NCBI GenBank assembly: GCA_033064195.1
Contig: JARBJD010000278.1
Location: 34,803-98,802, forward strand
DNA from: Blattamonas nauphoetae
Taxonomy: Eukaryota > Preaxostyla > Oxymonadida
DNA length: 64,000 bases
Direction of reading: 5' to 3'
The translations under genes were made by a program, and so were the position numbers. The notes under the pieces are model-generated. The model was not told the origin of the DNA, did not search any database, and saw nothing but the letters and a program-made list of their open reading frames with translations. Positions 10,982-22,769 of the stretch are shown piece by piece; within the stretch, counting starts at the first letter, position 1; the number at the start of each line of letters is the position of its first letter.

Positions 10982-12004
10982 TTATTTCTGTTTCGGAATG
11001 TTCATGCCCTGCAAGTTGTTCCATCCAATCGAGTTTGCAACAATGGTCATTCCTCCAGCCCACTCAGTTTTGTCGTTTCGCAGCCTTTCCTCTATCACAT
11101 CGTCGATGCCCTCCATTCTCAACATTCGATGGAGGGTCCTCCCCATTTTTTGCACGATTCCCATTTTTTCGTTCCATTCACGCTGGGCATCGATCATTGC
11201 ATTCAGAAACCAATAGATAGAGTTCTCATTTTCGAAGAATGTGAGACAACTTGGTATCGTGGGAATGACTGGCATATGAAGAATGAAATCCATTGTCCGT
11301 TCATAATAAGGAGATATCTGGAGGAGCTGTGCGAGGAGATCCAGAAAACTCTCGGATTGGTCTCCGTCGACGATCGAAAAGCGGTTCAGGCACAAATGTC
11401 CAATATATTTTTCCGAAGGAACGAGAACTTGCTGGAAAACCGTCTCACGAACAAGTCGATGATCAGTGTCATCTTTAATTCCGACTTAGTCGAGTCCAGC
11501 CGTAGTTGCGAGCCAGACAGACTCGTGGATGGTTGTCATGAGGTAGATGTGGATATCGACTGCATCTACAAATGAAAGAGACTGTGGATTGAGAGTGTTG
11601 ATGACTTGAGGGATCAGATCAGCTTTGATGAGGGCAAGTCGGTGATGATGCGAACACCATTCGATCACATTTCTGACCATCGCCATTGCTGCAGTGGTAA
11701 TGTTCTGACTGACACATGAAATCAGCACCATAATGGACTGTACGAATTCTGGCGAAGAATTATCAGAATTCGATGCAAAGCTGCTGAGAAAAGCATCTGC
11801 TGATTCTATCTCCTGTGGATCCACACATTTGAGAAATTTCACCGCTTTCACTTCCAAAGAGTCATCAAGAGCTGGTTGGGACTTTACGGTGGCAACGAGA
11901 GATCGAAAGACAACGGAAGCTTCGTCTTCAGATTGCGGTTCTTCGTCGCTCCAATTAAGGAACCGTGAGCAATCCAGTGAATATGGAAATTGAGAGGAGA
12001 ACAA
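10982..12004 (-). pseudogene. ARM-A family copy with one in-frame stop
   Basis: This copy is collinear with the intact relative from the DCSRFLNWSDEE motif to the WNNLQGMN motif near its carboxy end. One TAA near 11484, between GLD and VGIKDD, interrupts an otherwise continuous frame. The first 40 or so codons are missing: the sequence switches at about 12005-12012 to the end of another ARM-A fragment. Its 3' flank (10810-10980) matches that of the other copies. The lone stop might be read through or be a recent mutation. Confidence 0.8.
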
Positions 12005-13438
12005 ATCAGAGGGTGTTGAAGAGTTGAGGGATCAGATCAGCTTTGACAAGGGCAAGATGGACTTCCCGTGATAACCAATTGATCAGAGAATTGAGCATCT
12101 TCATTGCTGCGGTGGTGATTGCTTTACTGGGTGAGGAAAGGAGTACCGCAATGGACTGTACGAAAACTGTCGAAGATTCATCAATGGTCGATGCAAAACC
12201 GGTGATAAAAGCCTTGCATAATTGGGTGATTCTAAATGAAAAGTTACAAAAGACTATGGTGCGTCTCAAAAAAAAATTTTTTGTAGAATTAGCTGTCAGA
12301 GGTTTTCAGGACAGAAAAGTGCTAAATTTTGGAGATTTTGTTTTGATCGCGTTCGAGAGAGCCCTATTCTGATTGGGGCTTTTTTTCACATTTATTTCCC
12401 CGAAACGTGCCAGAAAATCAACCGATGGTGTAAAACGATATAAAAGAACGGAAATGTGAGAAAAAAGCGAATCAAAAGCACGAATCATTCAAAAAGTCTT
12501 GAAAAACATGGATTGACTTCCTCGCGTCAGAGAGGCAATATCTTCATAAAGGAATCCGAAAACGTTCATATGGTATTTTTGAGGCGAATTTGTGAATGGA
12601 TATCATTTTTGAGGGTTACAATAGAAGAGGGAGGAAGATCGGAATTCACAAGTCAACTGTTTGAGGGGAAGAACGGGATCACCAGATCTGAATGAGAAAG
12701 TTGAAGGAAAAGAGTTGGAAAACCTCAAAATTGCAATCAATCAATGAGATGTCAAGTTTCGTTGTTGGATCGAAGATGATGGAAACAAAGACTTGGAAAG
12801 CGAAGATGAGAATATATATCCTGTTCAAGCGATGGTTTTCCGCTTCAAAGTTTGTGTTAAAACGAGATACTTGAACATGTTTGGAGGTATAGACAAGTCT
12901 GGGTGAAAAATGTCGACTGAATGCAGAACTCAGATACAAAAGAATGTATGAAGAGTCAGAAGGACAAAAAACACCTTCATCATGTCGAGGGGAGGAGAAT
13001 ATGAGCGCTCTGAAAATTGCAGAGAGTTTCTGCACGTCTGGCAGAAGAAAATACGCGGGTAACAATTCATTTAGAATCACCCAATTTGTTATCTGAATAA
13101 ACCACAGCTCCGAGAAATTCCACTGCTTTCAATTTCAGAGAGTCATCAAGTGAAGGTTGCAACTTCACAGTGGCAACAAGAGATCGAAAAATTACCATCT
13201 TTTCATCTTCCGACAAAAATTTGGTCTTATCCCAATTCAGGAGAGCTGAACAGTCTGGAGAACATGAAAAGTAGTGTGAAGAGATACCAGGGCAAGCGAA
13301 ATCAGTGGAGGTGTTAATCGTCGTGTCAAATGTAATCATTCCTTTGGACACGGAGATCAATCGCTCGTTATGGGTCAGAAGCAAGATCTGGTGAAATACT
13401 GAGAGTGAAATGAAATAATCGTCCAAAATGAAGAACAA
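12005..13438 (-). pseudogene. ARM-A family copy split by a MITE
   Basis: The amino-terminal part lies at 13087-13438 (DCSALLNWD, VIFRSLVATVKLQPSLDD, KAVEFLGA). The middle lies at 12005-12219 (ITTAAMKMLNSLI, LALVKADLIPQLFNTL). The two are separated by the terminal-inverted-repeat element at 12220-13086. The copy ends abruptly at about 12012, where it abuts the next ARM-A copy, so its carboxy half is absent. Confidence 0.8.
12220..13086. mobile_element. 867-bp MITE-like element with inverted termini
   Basis: The left end reads AATTGGGTGATTCTAAATGAA and continues to GTTAC. The reverse complement of the right end is the same for 21 bases, then two of the next seven differ. The element interrupts an ARM-A gene. 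I could not settle a target duplication (left flank TTGCAT, right flank TGTTAT). The interior is AT-rich without a recognisable transposase. The family is unknown, with Tc1/mariner-type size and style. Confidence 0.7.
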
Positions 13439-13544
13439 TAAATCACATCATGATAACTGAGAATATCGATGAATCAGGATGAAGTTTGGATGGCAAACGA
13501 GTAATTAATGAGAACATGGTGTTTGAAAGGACAATAAAAAGGTG

Positions 13545-13762
13545 TGACAGAGTGGTTCTGGCATCGTTTCTGTGTATGTCATTGTTTCGCGCTGTGGATG
13601 GACACAACAAGAAGACTCCTGTCAGACTGACGAAGACTCACTTCTTCGATGCACACGATGATGTGTCCATCAACTTCGGTTAACTCGTTTCATACACAAC
13701 GCCATCACTGACGAAAGACGAGGAGAGGGAGGAAGAGAGGCGAGTTGAGGACGTCCTGATGA
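13545..13762. repeat. Conserved 5' flank of ARM-A genes, copy 2
   Basis: Counterpart of 9795-9998, in the same orientation and at a similar distance upstream of an ARM-A start on the minus strand. This shows that the duplicated unit includes upstream sequence as well as the coding region. Confidence 0.6.
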
Positions 13763-13829
13763 ACATGTTGTGGCAGGAGGTGTGGTTGAGAACCATTCGA
13801 GATCTGAAATCCCAGCATCTTTATCGTTC

Positions 13830-14070
13830 CTTTGATAATGAGAGGTTTGGATTATGAAATGAGTACATTGATCGATTTCACGAAATCGATCAAGGAGTCA
13901 TTTGGTGATAGCCGCGTGTGGACACCAGTGAAGTCTTCTAATGTAATTGATCTGAGCGTCCTGACCGGATCAAGAAATGAGACTGCTTTCTCCTCCAAAC
14001 GATCATTTAATGGAGAGCCATCCTTGAGAAGGTTCAACAGTGATTGATAGATCACGAATATGTCCAAAGT
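13830..14070 (-). pseudogene. Degenerate ARM family fragment
   Basis: A short minus-strand stretch resembles the family from the YQSLLNLLK segment through LEEKAVSFLDPV to SLIDFVKSINVLIS. It is truncated on both sides and no intact frame extends from it. Nothing else is supported between 14071 and 14373. Confidence 0.55.
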
Positions 14071-14373
14071 TGACTTGATTGATTGCTACCCCAATTAATG
14101 AACACTGAATTGTCGACCAATAATGACCGGTGAAGAAAGGACATACCATCATGGGGATGTTCTCATAACTCGTCAGATAGAGACACAAAACCACTTATTA
14201 TCTGGACCAGAGCTCTGAGAAATACATTATGGGTTCAGAAAAATCCGATTTGAATTTGAGATCATTAACCGCAGGAAGAGAGAATGAAATGTGAAGAGTG
14301 CAAGAACTCACATCTCGATTGATCCATTAAAAAACACAAAAAAAATCGAGACCAGAAACATGATCTCAGTCTC

Positions 14374-16116
14374 TCATGGTTTCATCGACCTTCGAAGATC
14401 GTGAAAACCCGAAATGTTTGCCAAATGCCCATCTGTCGTGCTGATGTTCTTTTCAGGTTCACGGCACGTTGGTAGTCGGTCTTTGAGCTCCAATTTGGGT
14501 GGTGGTTGGAAAACAATGGGAACTGTCGGAGGCCTGTCCAACGGGACTGGGGGAGGGGGATAGTGCGCAGGGAGCTGTTGTGGCTGAACGTATGGATACA
14601 TTTGTGGTGGGAAAACTCCACTGTGGTTGGGATCATTCTGGTCGGGATAAGGGAGAGGGGCCGGCATCAAATGACCTGTTTGTCGAGGAGGAAGCGGAGG
14701 TTTTTCCGTTGGTGGCGAAAGCGATTGAACTACAAGGTTGTGTGGAGGAGGAGAGACGCGGCTGATCTGGGGCTGGTTTGTGAGTCTTGTTGGTGTCAGA
14801 GACGGAATATCAAAATGACGTGTTGGAGATATATTCAGAGAATTCATGTGTCTGACCTCCGATGGTTGGGAAGGTGTCGAGACAGGTAGTTGCGATGGAA
14901 TGTGGTTGAGGAGTGGTTGTTCGTGATTGTGAATGGGGGCAGGTGGAGATAGGACTGGAGAAGGAGAGAGTGAAGTGTGTTTGGGTGATGAATATTGAGC
15001 AATTAATTCTGGGGGAATGAGTGATATGTTCGCCCCTGTAACTCTTGTGCTTCCTTGATGCTGAGTGTCATCGATCCCTGAGAGACGATTGACTGGTGGA
15101 GAGATTGTTGGAAGTGGCACGGACGACGATGGAACAGGCGACGAGTTGAGATTTGGAGAATTGGCAGGACGGGAACGACGTTCCCCAAACTTGCGATTGC
15201 GTGGAGGTTCTGAGACAGTATGCTGATGAGACACTGGTAACGAAATCGGAAGAGCTTGCTGTTGCGGTTTGGTCCTTCTTTCCTCTTCTCTCTTCTGTTT
15301 CAGTGCTTCAAAATGACCTGGAAATGGGAGAGATGGTTTCAACTCAAAATGGAGATAACATACGACATATGATCTCCGCTGTTGTTTTGAACTGTTCGTC
15401 CAAGTGTTGGGTGGGATCTGGTCGGATTGGAGCCATTCGTTCACGTTGTCTCGGATGGTGATCTTCCCCTCTTTCTGGAGAGATCCTCGAAATGAATTGA
15501 GGACGTGGTTGAGGCGGAGGAGGGGTATGCGATGATGGGAGCGGTGAAGAGGATGTTATAGCATGCGTGCGACAGTTGGATTCGTGATGAGCATTTAGAT
15601 CTGGAATGTGGGATGGAGAAGAAGAGTCAGATAAGGTAAAATGAAGAGGATGACAAAGAGAAGGAAGAGAGCGAGAAAAATGGAAAATATAAGAACTCAT
15701 GGTTGTCTATAAAGTGAGAGCGATGTGGTGCTTTCGGTGTTCGGTTATGAAACATACCTTTAATCAACACCCGTGCACCGCACTCCTCACAATCATCTGT
15801 TCGATTCCCACACTTTTCCACGTGATCTGAGTCAAGTAACAGGCATCAGAACCACAACAAGAACAAACCCGGTTCAGAAGGAGAATACATGTTTGTGATC
15901 ATCTTTTAAGTGGTTTTCCAGATCCTGCAATGATGAGAGGTGGTGAGAAAGCTAGTGACAAACATTCTTCAGGACAGGTTCGTTGCATTTTGGACAGAGA
16001 GTGTTATTGCGTTCACAGAATCGAACATGGTTTGTGAAATTGTGACTGATCTTCCGTTTGCAGTTGGGACATTCTGGTTCCATTTCAGTGGCAGGAACAG
16101 CCGATAGATGTGTCAT
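14374..16116 (-). CDS. TRAF-type zinc-finger protein with Pro-rich tail, five exons
   Basis: Exons by splice signals and reading: 16116-15964, 15924-15889, 15826-15758, 15600-15364 and 15317-14374. Introns are 39, 62, 157 and 46 bp with GT-AG ends; two start GTATGT. The amino half has tandem Cys/His fingers of the TRAFD1/XAF1 style: CPNCKRKIS with HVRFC, CPKCNEPVLK with HLKDDH, then HVEKCGNRTDDCEECGARV joined across intron 3 to LNAHHESNC. Zinc binding is therefore likely, and such proteins usually act as adaptors. The rest (about 300 residues) is Pro/Ser-rich and disordered. Intron 4 joins EIIC to RHFEALKQKREEE in frame. The exon 2/3 junction is one base out of phase with the only GT and AG available, so either that junction is non-canonical or a base is missing. 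The start could also be the ATG at 16083. Confidence 0.75.
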
Positions 16117-16296
16117 CTGAATGAAAGAATATTTTGTGATGGGGTGAGTGATGATTCTAATTCCAAAGTTAATTGCATCCAAATACTAGTATCAGTTTTG
16201 GTTGGAGAATATAAACATTTTTGTTGCTCCTGAATCACATTCATTTCGTTTCAGTCCAAGTAATGGGTGTAGCCCATATTCTGTGTTATCTTTAAA

Positions 16297-17112
16297 ATGA
16301 TCGCTTTTCTCTCACTCATCGCTCTATCTGAATCAGTTAAAATCTTCATTGACCCAGGTCATGGAGGAAGCGACCCTGGTGCCTGCGCTAACGGAATGCG
16401 TGAAGCTGATCTCGTCCTCACCATCTCCAAGAAAATCCGCACCATGCTCAACGAGTACCAAAACGTTGAAATTAAATTCTCACGCGAAGGCGACACATCT
16501 GTCGGTCTCTCCCAACGTGCTCAAATGGCTAATGCCTGGGGCGCAAACTGTTTCTGCTCCGTCCACATCAACGCTGGTGGAGGAACTGGATTTGAGAGTT
16601 ACATCTACACTGCCCGCTACGCCGGAGATGTGACCTATCAAAACAACATGCATCCTGCCATTATGGCCGCAATCGGAGGACCTGACAGAGGCAGGAAAGC
16701 TGCAAACTTCGCTGTTGTCCGTGAAACCACTATGTCTGCTATCCTGACCGAAAATCTCTTCATTGATCATGGTAATGATGCTGCCAGACTGCGTACCGAT
16801 TCTTTCCTGACTGCCTGTGCCCGTGGACACACAAACGGATTTGTCAAGCATTACGGACTGAAGAAGAAGGATGGCCCCACTCCACCCACACCAGGCCAGC
16901 TCTACCGTGTTCAAAGCGGAGCATTCTCGGTCAAGGCCAACGCTGAGAACTTGAAGAACAGAATCAAGGCCTCTGGAATCGACGCGTTTGTTGTCTTCCA
17001 CAACAACCTTTACAAGGTCCAATGTGGAGCCTTTGCCAACAAGAACAATGCACAGAGTCTTCTCAATCAATTGAAATCGAAGGGATTCGAGGGAACCCTC
17101 GTTTACTATTAA
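16297..17112 (+). CDS. Secreted N-acetylmuramoyl-L-alanine amidase with SPOR domain
   Basis: Single exon, 271 aa. Residues 1-14 form a short hydrophobic leader, probably a signal peptide. Residues 15-186 are an Amidase_3 zinc hydrolase domain that cuts the muramic acid-L-alanine bond of peptidoglycan. The expected metal and catalytic residues are present: His22 in DPGHGG, Glu36 in MREADL, His90 in SVHINAG and Glu152 in LTENLF. After a Pro-rich linker (192-200), residues 201-271 form a SPOR domain with the paired YRVQSGAF and YKVQCGAF repeats, which binds bare glycan strands. This layout is typical of Bacillota and their phages (CwlC type). The host cannot make peptidoglycan, so I infer lateral transfer and use against bacteria or in digestion. 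The flanking genes are spliced eukaryotic genes, which argues against contamination. Confidence 0.9.
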   Translation: MIAFLSLIALSESVKIFIDPGHGGSDPGACANGMREADLVLTISKKIRTMLNEYQNVEIKFSREGDTSVGLSQRAQMANAWGANCFCSVHINAGGGTGFESYIYTARYAGDVTYQNNMHPAIMAAIGGPDRGRKAANFAVVRETTMSAILTENLFIDHGNDAARLRTDSFLTACARGHTNGFVKHYGLKKKDGPTPPTPGQLYRVQSGAFSVKANAENLKNRIKASGIDAFVVFHNNLYKVQCGAFANKNNAQSLLNQLKSKGFEGTLVYY

Positions 17113-17413
17113 ACACTACACCCCAGATTCCATCTATTTTGAGGCATCCTCTCACTATTGCATTCACCCACCTTTCGAGTTTAAAAATATCTTTTTCGGA
17201 ACCTTTTTTTGGGGAGTGAATTTACCGTGCAAGTCTACATTAAACATCACTAACATTCGACTTGGGATCGGAGTATTGTCTGAATGACATACGTTCACAA
17301 TTGCGTTCTCCACTTCTCTCTCCATGTACACATTGGATCTCACGCCGTATTGTGGATAACGATGCCTACGAACGAGAAAAACGACGGAATGAAATGAAAT
17401 TGAAAGTGTCTTT

Positions 17414-18075
17414 TTATTCTGCAGGGGTCTCTTCGGCGGGAGTCTCTTCAGCAGGAGTTTCCTCAGCTTCGGTGGTCTCTGCGGGAGCCTCTTCGGCTGG
17501 TGTCTCTCCCTCCTTCTTCTCTTCCTTGTCTTTCTTTTCTGCCTTTTCTTTCTTCTCTTTCTCCTTTTGTTCGGCTTTATATTTCTTGCAGTCGGCGATA
17601 TGAGCTGCATATTGGCGAGGGTGAATATCGTCTCCGCAGACACACTTGACAACGAAGAGTTTTAGCTTTGAAATGGCTTCATTGTTGTACTTGTCGAAGT
17701 CCTCGTCGCTTCTATAGAAACAAATTCCCACAATAGAGGAAAACAAATTCAATGGAGAAGAGGCGATTATTATGTGAAAGGAACGATGGGCAGACGATTC
17801 AGCGGTTGGGACATTACAATCTGGAGGAGTCGGAACAACGGGTTTCTTTTCCTCAGGAACGTCAGAAACTTTGGCAAGCATATCATCCTTGCATGAGCCT
17901 GAAAATTTTGAGAAATACACGAGATGTTGATGAGTGGAAAGAGATATGACAGACCATCAACGTGTGGTTGATATTCGTCGACAGCAAAGTTCTGTCCACA
18001 GTAGAAGCAAACAATACGCTTGGATCCAGTGGCGGGAAGAAGATTTTCAACTGCGCTTGATGATGTGCAACCCAT
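17414..18075 (-). CDS. C2HC zinc-finger protein with acidic repeat tail, three exons
   Basis: Exons 18075-17955, 17898-17796 and 17711-17414 join to 522 bases, 173 aa plus stop, in frame throughout. Introns are 56 and 84 bp, with GTCTGT...TTTCAG and GTCTGC...CTATAG ends. The protein begins MGCTSS, a good N-myristoylation context. Two C2HC-type fingers follow: CFYCGQNF...HVDGSC, completed only after removing intron 1, and CVCGDDI...HIADC. The tail is highly charged (Lys/Glu coiled-coil-like), then repeats ETPAE. The function is unknown; membrane-tethered nucleic-acid or protein binding is possible. It converges on the amidase gene with about 300 bp between. Confidence 0.8.
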
Positions 18076-18577
18076 GTCGAATCTGTGTGATCGATAATAC
18101 AACGGACCCCATTCTTTGGGTACTCCGAATTATTGAGGAAAAATACAGTCCAAATATCGACACTTAAAATCTTTGAAAATGACAGAAATAACAATCTTAA
18201 AGTGACTGAGAAATGAAGGAGACCAGAAGGATCATCGTATTCACTTCCATCAACCCGGGATCAATTCTCATGGCTGGATCAACTCTGTCGATGAATCGTA
18301 ATAATATGAACTACGATGGACCATTTATCGACAATTTCCGCGTTTCCCGTGATGGAAACGGCCTTCAAATATATTGGTTCGCTGTCTTGTTCACGATTTC
18401 ATCGAATTTCTCTCCGCCAACTCAGGGGCATCTCAGGATATGGTGGAGGGTTCCCACCAACTAATCTCAAGAAAAACAGTCGTTTGCAGGCTGAACTCGA
18501 CCGATTTGGATGTTCAGATCTTTCCAGGGAGATAGATTCTGTGTGCCACTCCTCACATTCACACTTTTCTGAAGGTT

Positions 18578-18900
18578 TCAACGAGCAAACGCTTCTTCCT
18601 CCTTGTCCTTATAAGTATTCTCGCCCCACTCAGTATAGCTGCCCTGTGCGTGTTTATTATCATCAGCTTGCACAGGTGGAACAGCCGCGGAGTCATCTTC
18701 CAGTTTTGGTTCACGACCTTTGCCTTCATCTGCTTTCTCGCTTTGGTATTTGTGTTGGGTTTGCTTTTATAATTTCATTCACTTTTCTTTCTTCGTAATC
18801 AGCTGATCCAATATTCTCAATCTTGATGACAAGGAACATCAAGGACGGAGTTTCATCTCTTTCTTTGTGTCATTCACGTCTATAGATATGGGAAAAACTC
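18578..18900 (-). other. Possible 3' end of a small gene
   Basis: On the minus strand a hydrophilic frame ends at a TGA at 18578-18580 (TEWGENTYKDKEEEAFAR), with acidic composition like a real protein tail. A 46-bp GT-AG intron (GTGAATG...CAAAG) would join it to an upstream frame containing LDQLITKKEN. No start was found and a plus-strand frame overlaps it, so this is tentative. From 18900 to 19422 I see no other supportable feature. Confidence 0.3.
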
Positions 18901-19422
18901 GACAAATGGATGGAAAATAAGGGCGGCAGCTATGCTCACCATAATCTCCGAATCTATCATTCAGCACCGATTTATCGATCAATGGAAGCTTCACGCAATA
19001 ACAAGCACGTTTTCAAACAAAAGGGTCAACTTATTCATATAGTGTGACCATTTTTGTCGATTATATCTCCGCAGATTAATGTTGAGATGGTTGGGTAGAG
19101 AAAGACGAGAGATTATTCTTTATTTCTCCTCTTGTTTTCTTTCATACATCTCATTTGTTTTAACCCATCGGTTTCAAGACAGATGTTATCTTAATCTCGC
19201 CTCCGTGTCATCCTGAATCGTGATGAGGGTTCGATCGTGTGTCAGAACGATTCGACCATCGCGTACTGTTTGTGTTTCGTCCATATTGCCCTTTTATTCT
19301 TAAATATGCCCTCTTACTTTATTTCTGTGTAATTTAATGACTTATCTTTCACAATTCATCATTCAAATCTCTCATTCTCAATCACATTCAGTGTACCTCC
19401 CGTCCTCCCCAAATTCCTTTCA

Positions 19423-21829
19423 ATGTATTCTGACGAAGTATGTGTTTCAATTTCATATCGGTGATTCCATCTCCGTGATCACCATCGATAATGGACTCAT
19501 TTTTCTCACACTTGGTTCATTATTCAATGCTCTGTTCTTCAATCACATCTTGCTCTTATTTATCATCTCATAGAATGATTTCCCTCCGTCTTTTGCACAT
19601 CCAAACGTTACTTCTTCTGCCTCACCATCTCCCAAACTCAACTCTGATTCATCACCACTCCTCCGACGCCGCGTTCGAAAACCAACTTTTTTCTTCCCCT
19701 CCAACCCTGAAGAGCAGAAAATACCTCCACTTATCACTCAACCTCAAGACAACTTACATCTACACGATCAATCACAACTATTTTATCCTATAGATCCAAA
19801 CATTGTGTTTTCTCCAATCGTCTTTCTCTCTCCACCTGATTTGGAAATCCGCTCAGCACTGCTCGCTACTGAAAGCAAAGTGTGGACAGAACAAAACGAA
19901 GGAATCTCAAAAATTGTCAATCTCGCCAGAAAGTATCCAGAGGAACTGAAGAAGCACCTCCACGCCACTATCATTGCATTGTGCAATCTTATCACGAATT
20001 TGCGATCTTCTCTTGCCCGAAGTGCGCTCGCTGCCACCGCCGAACTCTTTCTCATCTTCGCTCGCATGTTGGAAGGAGAAGTCGACCTCACTCTGCGCTG
20101 TGTGATGAAGAAAGTGCTTGATTCCAATGATTTCATCACCACCGGAGTAGACTCTGTTCTTGGAGCGATTTTTCTTCGCTCGATCACTCCCCCATTCTGT
20201 CCCGAACTAACCACCCACTCGCCCACATCATTTGCCAAAATTGTGTTGAAACTTCTTCCTTTCCAGTCTTCAAAAGCAATCAACGTCAAACTTCGGTGCT
20301 ATCGCTTCGTTGGATACGCTTTAGCTCAATTCCCACATTTCCCATCTATGCTCGCTCCTTCCCCTAAAATCCATCCTTTTTCGTCTTTCTCCGTCCCATC
20401 ACGTTCTTTTTCGCATTTTCACCATGGGTCACAGTCTCTCTTTGCGTGGAGAGATTTTGGAGCAATTCTGACGATTGTATGGAAAGGAGTGAGCGATGCG
20501 TCGAGTCAATGCCGTGACGAAGCCAGGGTAGCCCTTTCCGAGATTCTCCGCCGCACACAAAACATTGGGGATGCAGAAAGAAGCGATGAAGATCAAGAGC
20601 CCGTAACTGTTTGGGCAAAACGTTATATAGCCAAAAGCGACGATTGTGCGAGATTCGTGCGGATTGCCAGTGAAGTGATGGATAACATGGAACCATATTC
20701 CAAGTTCTTTGTCCATTTCAACCGAGACACGACAGATGACAAGAATGATCCTGGAACCCACAAAGCGGAAATTTCATCGCGAAGTCCAAATGGGAGCAGG
20801 AACACATCAAGAATGGACGATATTTTTGACCCAACATTTACACCGTCAGCTTCATTCCGCTCAACACGATCCGATCTCAAAAGCCCGCGCTCGCGTCTTG
20901 TGCGGAGAAGACGAGCAGATTCAGAAGGAAAAGTGGAGGGAATCGAACCAATTATTCCAACATCATCATTTTCAAGAGAGACGGAGCAGCGTTCAAGAAC
21001 GAACGACACAAACCGCGATCTTCGACCTCCAACCAACACTTTCGATGACCTCCCGACCGTCTTTCCGAATCAGCCACGCACATCAACCACGTCGGAGTCG
21101 CACACGATGCTTAGTCAGCCAAACACATCGTCGTCTTCTCAACCAACATCTCGACTTGCCCTTTCTCGTCGTTCTCGCAAATCGACGCAGACACGAAATG
21201 AAGAACGACGCGGTGGATTGGATCCGGTGCGACGAGGACAGACGAGCAGCGTGGAAGTGAGTGGGAGCGTGGCGATTTCAGTGGAACAGATGCTGTTTGA
21301 TCTGCGGTCGTTTGACCCAACACAACAGATTCAGGGTCTTCAGACCCTCGAGACATTGCTGACCACCATCCCCATCCCCACCATTTGTTTTGTTGCTCAC
21401 ATTTCGACCAACACGCTGGAGCCATCGTTCTCTCGCTCACCGTCACCCCAACACCTCCACTCACCCCCTCTCACATCACAACACTCGATGCATTCGCCTG
21501 TGTCCGTTTCATCCTCTTCTTCTCATACAGTCCCAAGAAACATCACGTCCGGCTGTGCCATTATCTTGAACAATCTCGTTCCGCTTTTGGACGACGATTG
21601 TGACGACGTGCAGGAAAAGGCGATTCTGGTTCTTGGAAACACGTTTACGATCCTTCGGAGCGGAATGGAGGACAGGCTGAAGGCGATCTGCGACATTCTC
21701 CGATGTGCCTCGAAACAGAATGGTCAGAGAGCAAGTCAAGCAGCAAGGGACCTTCTTCACAGTTTTGTGGACGTTGAGGATTGGATTGATCGGCGTGTGT
21801 TGCAGACTGCCTTAGAATCTCCAAGATGA
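19423..21829 (+). CDS. TOG/HEAT-domain microtubule-associated protein (TOGARAM/CLASP-like)
   Basis: Exon 1 (19423-19437) codes only MYSDE. A 136-bp intron (GTATGT...CTCATAG) follows, and exon 2 (19574-21829) continues in frame. The product is 756 aa. Residues about 95-240 resemble a TOG domain of the crescerin/TOGARAM and CLASP type, with the telling stretch NLRSSLARSALAATAELF and then DSNDFITTGVDSVLGAIF. These domains bind tubulin and shape axonemal or cytoplasmic microtubules. The middle (about 330-560) is Ser/Arg-rich and disordered. The last 150 residues hold further HEAT-like helices (IILNNLVPLLDDDCDDVQEKAILVLG). This is the only complete copy here; its 3' half is duplicated at 26491-27501 and 32431-33435. 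An ARM-A gene starts about 110 bp downstream on the same strand. Confidence 0.8.
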
Positions 21830-21936
21830 GAAAACGACTGATCATCATAACGAATGCAAAGACGCGCGGATTTATTCATTTTGTTTCCTTGTTCTCGGAG
21901 AGAATGGTCTCTTTTTATCATTAAGGATTCGTTTAA

Positions 21937-22758
21937 ATGATTCATAGCATGTTCTCTTTCGATCTCACCCATAACGAGCGAATCCCATCCGAAACCCAAA
22001 GAATGACAGGAATCAATGCGAAACCGTCCTCCTCAACTGATTCCCCTTGTCCTCCTATCTCGTCCCACTCTTTTCCATGCCATCCAGACTGTTCTCCTTT
22101 CCTCAGTTGGACCGAAGAAACTCTTGGTTCTGAACACGAGAAGAGTGTCGTATTTCGATCTCTAGTTGCCACTGTGAAGTTACAACCTGCTTTTGATGCC
22201 TCTCTCGAAGCGAAAGCGGTGAAATTTCTGGAATATGTGGATCCACAGGACACTGATTCAGCGGATGCTTTTCTCGGGAGCTTTGGGCTAACCACTGATG
22301 AATCGTTGGCAGATTTCATAAAGGCCATTGTGGTTCTCCTTTCCATACCCAGTCAGTCAATCACCACAGCAGCAATGAAGATGCTGGATCCTGTGATCAC
22401 GAAAAGTTCACCGAAAGTCACTCTTGCCCTCGTCGAAGCTGACGTGATCCCTCAACTCATCACCGTTCTCAATCCACTGTCTCTGCCATTCGCCGAAGCA
22501 GTCGATGTCCACACCAACCTCATGCAAATCATCTGGAACTCTATCTGGCTCGCCACTCCGGGTGGTCTCACATGTCTGGAAATTGAAGATGGAAATGATC
22601 AACAAGCTGTTCACAAAACAGTTTTGAAGCAAGTTCTGATCCCTTCGGAGACGTATATTTCACATTTGTGCGTGAACCGATTCTCGATCATCGATTGTGA
22701 GCAATTATCTGAATTCATGACGATACTTTCACAACTCCTCCGAATCTGTCCTTCTTAA
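21937..22758 (+). pseudogene. ARM-A family copy lacking its carboxy-terminal third
   Basis: The frame is open for 273 codons from the DLTHNER leader through ESADAF-like, ITTAAMKML, LVEADVIPQLIT and PSETYISHLCVNRFSI blocks. It ends at RICPS. The sequence then jumps directly to the last codons of the family (NNQLGMN-type, from 22759), so an internal deletion of roughly 300 bp removed the C-terminal helices. A shortened product could still be made from the ATG in frame near 22003. The upstream CCCATAACGAGCGA block is present. Confidence 0.7.
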
Positions 22759-22769
22759 CAACCAGCTGG

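Noticed and set aside
18316..18798. 160-codon plus-strand frame
   Set aside because: No recognisable domain and overlaps a more protein-like acidic minus-strand tail.
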